From Sulfuricella sp. (GTDB lineage Bacteria; Pseudomonadota; Gammaproteobacteria; Burkholderiales; Sulfuricellaceae), in contig JAUYSN010000122.1 of the NCBI GenBank assembly GCA_030696235.1, positions 1 to 5,221 of the forward strand: DNA of 5,221 nucleotides, written 5' to 3'. The position numbers and the translations under genes were made by a program. Below, one piece after another: positions 1-5,221 of the stretch. Below the pieces are notes generated by a model that was not told where the DNA came from, made no database searches, and worked only from the letters and a program-made list of their open reading frames with translations. Numbering within the stretch: the stretch's first letter is position 1; every line of letters starts with the position of its first letter.

Positions 1-1589
1 TTCCACGCCATGTTCGCCATGAAGATCAGCATGGTGTCGATCGGATAGGGATCGCCGCGCCAGGCGTTGGTAATGGCGTTATGCATCAGACCGTGGACAG
101 CGAGCGGGTATTCCCAGGAAAACGCCTTGTCGAGCCGCACCGGCTCGCCGTTCTCGTCAACGAACAGATCGTCCGGCTCGGCTGGCCAGCCCAGCGCCAT
201 GCCGCCCAGCGGCGTATTGGCTCGCACTCCTTCCGGACCCTTCGGCGTCTTGGCGCAGGGGGGAATCGGCCGCGGGAACGGCGCCTTGTGACGGAAGCCG
301 CCGGGACGGTCGATGGTGCCGAGCAGACTCATCAAAATGGACAGGGCGCGGATGGTATGAAAGCCGTTGGAATGGGCTGCCAGGCCGCGCATGGCATGGA
401 AAGCAACCGGATTGCCGGTCACGGTTTCGTGCTCCTTGCCCCAGGTATCGGTCCAGGCGATCGGCAGTTCGATCTTCTGGTCGCGCGCAGTGACGCCCAT
501 CTCGTGGGCGAGGCGGCGGATGGTCTCGGCCGAAATGCCGGTGATCCCTTCCGCCCATTCCGGCGTGTAGTCCTTGACCCGCTCCTGCAGGAGCTGGAAG
601 GAAGGTTTCACCGGCGTGCCATCATGGAGACTGAATTCGCCGAGCAGGAAAGGGTCGGCACCCTCGGCGTGGGTCACCACCGGCTTGTTGGAAACACGAT
701 CCCACCACAGCTTGTTCTGCGGGTCGAAGCAACCCTCCTCCTCCGGCACCTCGGTGCGCACGAACATGCCGAACTCGCTGCTCTTTTCGTCGAGGTTCAC
801 CAGTTCGGCGGAGTTCGAGTACTGCACCAGGAAATCGCGGTCGTACAGGCCGAGGCGAATGATTTCGTGTATCAGCGCCAACATCAGAGCGCCGTCCGTG
901 CCGGGGCGGATCGGCACCCACTCATCGGCGATGGCGGAATAGCCGGTACGCACCGGATTGATCGAAACGAAGCGGCCGCCGTTGCGCTTGAACCTGGACA
1001 AGGCGATCTTCATCGGGTTGGAATGATGATCTTCGGCAGTGCCTATCATCACGAACAACTTGGCACGATCCAGATCGGGCCCGCCGAATTCCCAGAACGA
1101 GCCGCCGATCGTGTAGATCATGCCCGCGGCCATATTCACCGAGCAGAAGCCGCCGTGGGCAGCATAGTTGGGCGTGCCAAACTGCTTGGCGAACAGCCCG
1201 GTCAGCGCCTGCATCTGGTCGCGGCCGGTGAAAAGCGCAAATTTTTTCGGATCGGTAGCTCGTATCCTGGCAAGCCGCTCCGCCATCAGGGTAAACGCCT
1301 CCTCCCAGGAAATCGGCTCAAACTCCCCCGCCCCCCTCTCGGAGCCCGGCTTACGGCGCAACGGCTGGGTCAGGCGTGCGGGGGAATACTGCTTCATGAT
1401 GCCGGAAGAACCCTTGGCGCAGATCACGCCCTGGTTCAATGGGTGCTCGGGGTTGCCCTCGATGTAGCGCACCTCGCCGTTCTTCACCGTGACGCGAATG
1501 CCGCAGCGGCAGGCGCACATATAGCAAGTCGTGTTCTTGACTTCGACACGGTCCTTGGAATTTTCAGTATGACTGACTGATTGCTGCAT
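1..1589 (-). CDS. soeA: Molybdopterin iron-sulfur oxidoreductase, probable sulfite dehydrogenase catalytic subunit SoeA (C-terminus outside window)
   Basis: Catalytic subunit of the DMSO-reductase/CISM superfamily; the first 529 residues are visible. Residues 22-57 carry a [4Fe-4S] motif of spacing CxxCx3Cx27C (C22, C25, C29, C57), followed by the usual Lys (K59). C149, in GGFCSVNMA, is at the position expected for the Mo-ligating cysteine. Later blocks such as GLAAHSNGF (402-410) and NAWRGDPYPID (508-518) read like SoeA, as far as I can recall that family. There is no twin-arginine signal, which fits SoeA: it sits on the cytoplasmic side and oxidises sulfite to sulfate, passing electrons through SoeB and the membrane anchor SoeC to quinone. 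The start is firm: an in-frame TAA lies at 1625-1623 and this is the only ATG after it, with a weak GCGAG ribosome site 9 nt upstream. The family usually exceeds 900 residues, so nearly half is missing at the left edge. Alternatives are polysulfide/thiosulfate reductase or formate dehydrogenase relatives. Family assignment is very sure; SoeA itself is likely. Confidence 0.8.
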   Translation of the reverse strand, partial: MQQSVSHTENSKDRVEVKNTTCYMCACRCGIRVTVKNGEVRYIEGNPEHPLNQGVICAKGSSGIMKQYSPARLTQPLRRKPGSERGAGEFEPISWEEAFTLMAERLARIRATDPKKFALFTGRDQMQALTGLFAKQFGTPNYAAHGGFCSVNMAAGMIYTIGGSFWEFGGPDLDRAKLFVMIGTAEDHHSNPMKIALSRFKRNGGRFVSINPVRTGYSAIADEWVPIRPGTDGALMLALIHEIIRLGLYDRDFLVQYSNSAELVNLDEKSSEFGMFVRTEVPEEEGCFDPQNKLWWDRVSNKPVVTHAEGADPFLLGEFSLHDGTPVKPSFQLLQERVKDYTPEWAEGITGISAETIRRLAHEMGVTARDQKIELPIAWTDTWGKEHETVTGNPVAFHAMRGLAAHSNGFHTIRALSILMSLLGTIDRPGGFRHKAPFPRPIPPCAKTPKGPEGVRANTPLGGMALGWPAEPDDLFVDENGEPVRLDKAFSWEYPLAVHGLMHNAITNAWRGDPYPIDTMLIFMANMAW

Positions 1590-1673
1590 GATTATTTTCT
1601 CGCCAAGCCGATGAGTCCCGGCTTACTCAGGATGCAATTAATGTGACTATCTAAACTGATTTTACAGACATTA

Positions 1674-1690
1674 TGAACTCAGTTTGTTCA
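1674..1690. promoter_or_regulatory. Inverted repeat TGAAC-N7-GTTCA, possible operator
   Basis: Two perfect 5-bp arms, TGAAC (1674-1678) and GTTCA (1686-1690), are separated by 7 bp. This puts the arm centres 12 bp apart, close to one helical turn, as in many dimeric repressor sites. It lies 85 bp upstream of the soeA start codon. No specific regulator is recognised, and short repeats of this kind can occur by chance in AT-rich DNA. Confidence 0.25.
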
Positions 1691-1697
1691 CATTTAT

Positions 1698-1738
1698 TTA
1701 TATGCATATAAGTGTTTTGATACGGTCTAATATGCATA
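1698..1738. promoter_or_regulatory. Paired TATGCATA palindromes upstream of soeA, possible operators
   Basis: A perfect 14-bp palindrome, TTATATGCATATAA, occupies 1698-1711. Its 8-bp core TATGCATA (1701-1708) recurs exactly at 1731-1738. The two cores are 30 bp apart, about three helical turns, so both face the same side of the DNA. Such an arrangement suits cooperative binding of a dimeric regulator. They lie about 110-150 bp upstream of the soeA start codon. The regulator is unknown; the symmetry and repetition are seen directly and the role is inferred. Confidence 0.35.
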
Positions 1739-1758
1739 CCGAGTCAAAATTTAGCGGC

Positions 1759-1770
1759 GCCCGAACGGGC
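1759..1770 (-). terminator. Short GC hairpin downstream of tRNA-Ser, possible terminator
   Basis: GCCCG and CGGGC are separated by only 2 nt, so in practice this is a 4-bp stem with a 4-nt loop. It lies 25 nt beyond the CCA end of the tRNA. On the minus strand the hairpin is followed by GCCGC and then an AAATTTT stretch, so the T-run is not directly adjacent as in a classical intrinsic terminator. It could end the tRNA transcript and insulate it from soeA, but the stem is short and the call is weak. Confidence 0.25.
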
Positions 1771-1794
1771 AAACGATGGAGGGAGATTGTAAGG

Positions 1795-1884
<90 letters not shown>

Positions 1885-1895
1885 GCAAGGGCTGC

Positions 1896-1924
1896 ATTCT
1901 ACCAGTTCAGGGAGGATAGTTGAA
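1896..1924 (-). promoter_or_regulatory. Probable sigma-70 promoter of tRNA-Ser
   Basis: On the minus strand, TAGAAT (1901-1896) matches 5 of 6 bases of the -10 consensus and is preceded by TGG, forming an extended -10 element. A weak -35 candidate, TTCAAC (1924-1919), lies 17 bp upstream. Between the -10 box and the tRNA lies GCAGCCC, a GC-rich discriminator of the sort typical of stringently controlled stable-RNA promoters. This would give a leader of only a few bases before the mature 5' end at 1884. The element lies inside the mltF leader on the other strand. Confidence 0.5.
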
Positions 1925-1932
1925 CCTGAAAC

Positions 1933-4882
<2,950 letters not shown>

Positions 4883-4891
4883 TGTCTACAT

Positions 4892-5221
4892 TTATTTCTT
4901 CTTTGCTTTCGCGTCCAGCTCCCGCAAATGCGCCAGCCGTTCGCCGATCTTGCCTTCCAGTCCGCGCGGCGTGGGCTGGTAGAACTCGACTCGCGGCATT
5001 TCTTCCGGGAAATAATCCTCTCCCGCCGCATACGCCTCCGGCTCGTCGTGGGCATAGCGGTAAGCGTGGCCGTAGCCCAGCTCCTTCATCAATTTTGTCG
5101 GCGCATTGCGCAGGTGCAACGGCACCCCGCGGCTTTTGTCATTTTTCACGAAGGCGCGGGCATTATTATACGCCACGTAGGCGGCATTGCTCTTGGGCGC
5201 ACAGGCCAGATACAACACGGC
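4892..5221 (-). CDS. rarA: Replication-associated recombination protein RarA, C-terminal 109 residues (N-terminus outside window)
   Basis: RarA (MgsA) is a AAA+ ATPase related to clamp loaders; it acts at stalled replication forks and interacts with SSB. Only the C-terminal tetramerisation region is in the window, and the Walker motifs lie beyond the right edge. Recognisable blocks in order are [52 protein letters not shown] and [14 protein letters not shown], all closely like the end of E. coli RarA. The frame ends in a lysine-rich tail and TAA at 4894-4892. The frame is open to the last base of the window. The gene order rarA then serS is the same as in E. coli, but here a repeat-filled gap of 213 bp separates them. 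Confidence 0.95.
   Translation of the reverse strand, partial: AVLYLACAPKSNAAYVAYNNARAFVKNDKSRGVPLHLRNAPTKLMKELGYGHAYRYAHDEPEAYAAGEDYFPEEMPRVEFYQPTPRGLEGKIGERLAHLRELDAKAKKK

Larger units (their letters stand above)
1590..1794. other. AT-rich intergenic region upstream of soeA
   Basis: This 205-bp gap lies between the 5' end of the soeA-like gene and the 3' end of the tRNA-Ser gene. No convincing open reading frame is seen. The part from about 1625 to 1750 is clearly richer in A and T than the flanking genes, as expected for a promoter region. It should contain the soeA promoter, read on the minus strand. A TTGACT hexamer at 1748-1743 resembles a -35 box, but I could not find a good -10 box at standard spacing, so no promoter is called. 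The palindromes and hairpin inside it are listed separately. Confidence 0.6.

Noticed and set aside
81..1580. A 499-codon open frame on the plus strand
   Set aside because: It lies entirely antisense to the soeA-like gene, whose conserved motifs are on the minus strand. Its predicted product shows no recognisable domain and is explained by GC-rich codon bias.
1717..1730. FNR/Anr-like box TTGAT-N4-TCTAA upstream of soeA
   Set aside because: Only the first half-site matches the TTGAT-N4-ATCAA consensus; the second matches at two of five positions.

Overview
The window carries four protein-coding genes and one tRNA gene, all of recognisable families. It looks like an ordinary chromosomal segment of a GC-rich Gram-negative proteobacterium, most likely a sulfur- or iron-oxidising betaproteobacterium. 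That assignment is inference from gene content: a SoeA-like molybdoenzyme, a lytic transglycosylase with an outer-membrane lipoprotein signal, and the rarA-serS gene pair known from proteobacteria. No previously undescribed system, mobile gene cassette or CRISPR array was found.

Layout. Positions 1-1589 (minus strand) hold the N-terminal 529 residues of a molybdopterin iron-sulfur oxidoreductase, probably the catalytic subunit SoeA of cytoplasmic sulfite dehydrogenase; the gene runs off the left edge. Positions 1590-1794 are an AT-rich intergenic stretch with palindromic sites that could be operators, plus a small GC hairpin. A serine tRNA with anticodon CGA lies at 1795-1884 on the minus strand, with its own plausible promoter just upstream. 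It diverges from mltF (1933-3408, plus), a lytic transglycosylase with a solute-binding-like domain and a catalytic SLT domain. mltF runs tail to tail into serS (3350-4678, minus), seryl-tRNA synthetase, and the two coding regions overlap by 59 bp. A 213-bp gap upstream of serS is filled largely by inverted GTTGGGT/ACCCAAC repeats. Beyond it lies the 3' end of rarA (4892 to the right edge, minus).

Function. rarA and serS point the same way, in the order also found in E. coli. SerS would charge the tRNA-Ser encoded about 1.5 kb away, but nothing indicates co-regulation. The soeA gene belongs to energy metabolism (sulfite oxidation feeding the quinone pool) and is separated from the housekeeping genes by the only AT-rich, operator-like region in the window. 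The points most worth a second look are that region, the repeat cluster in front of serS, and the convergent mltF/serS overlap.
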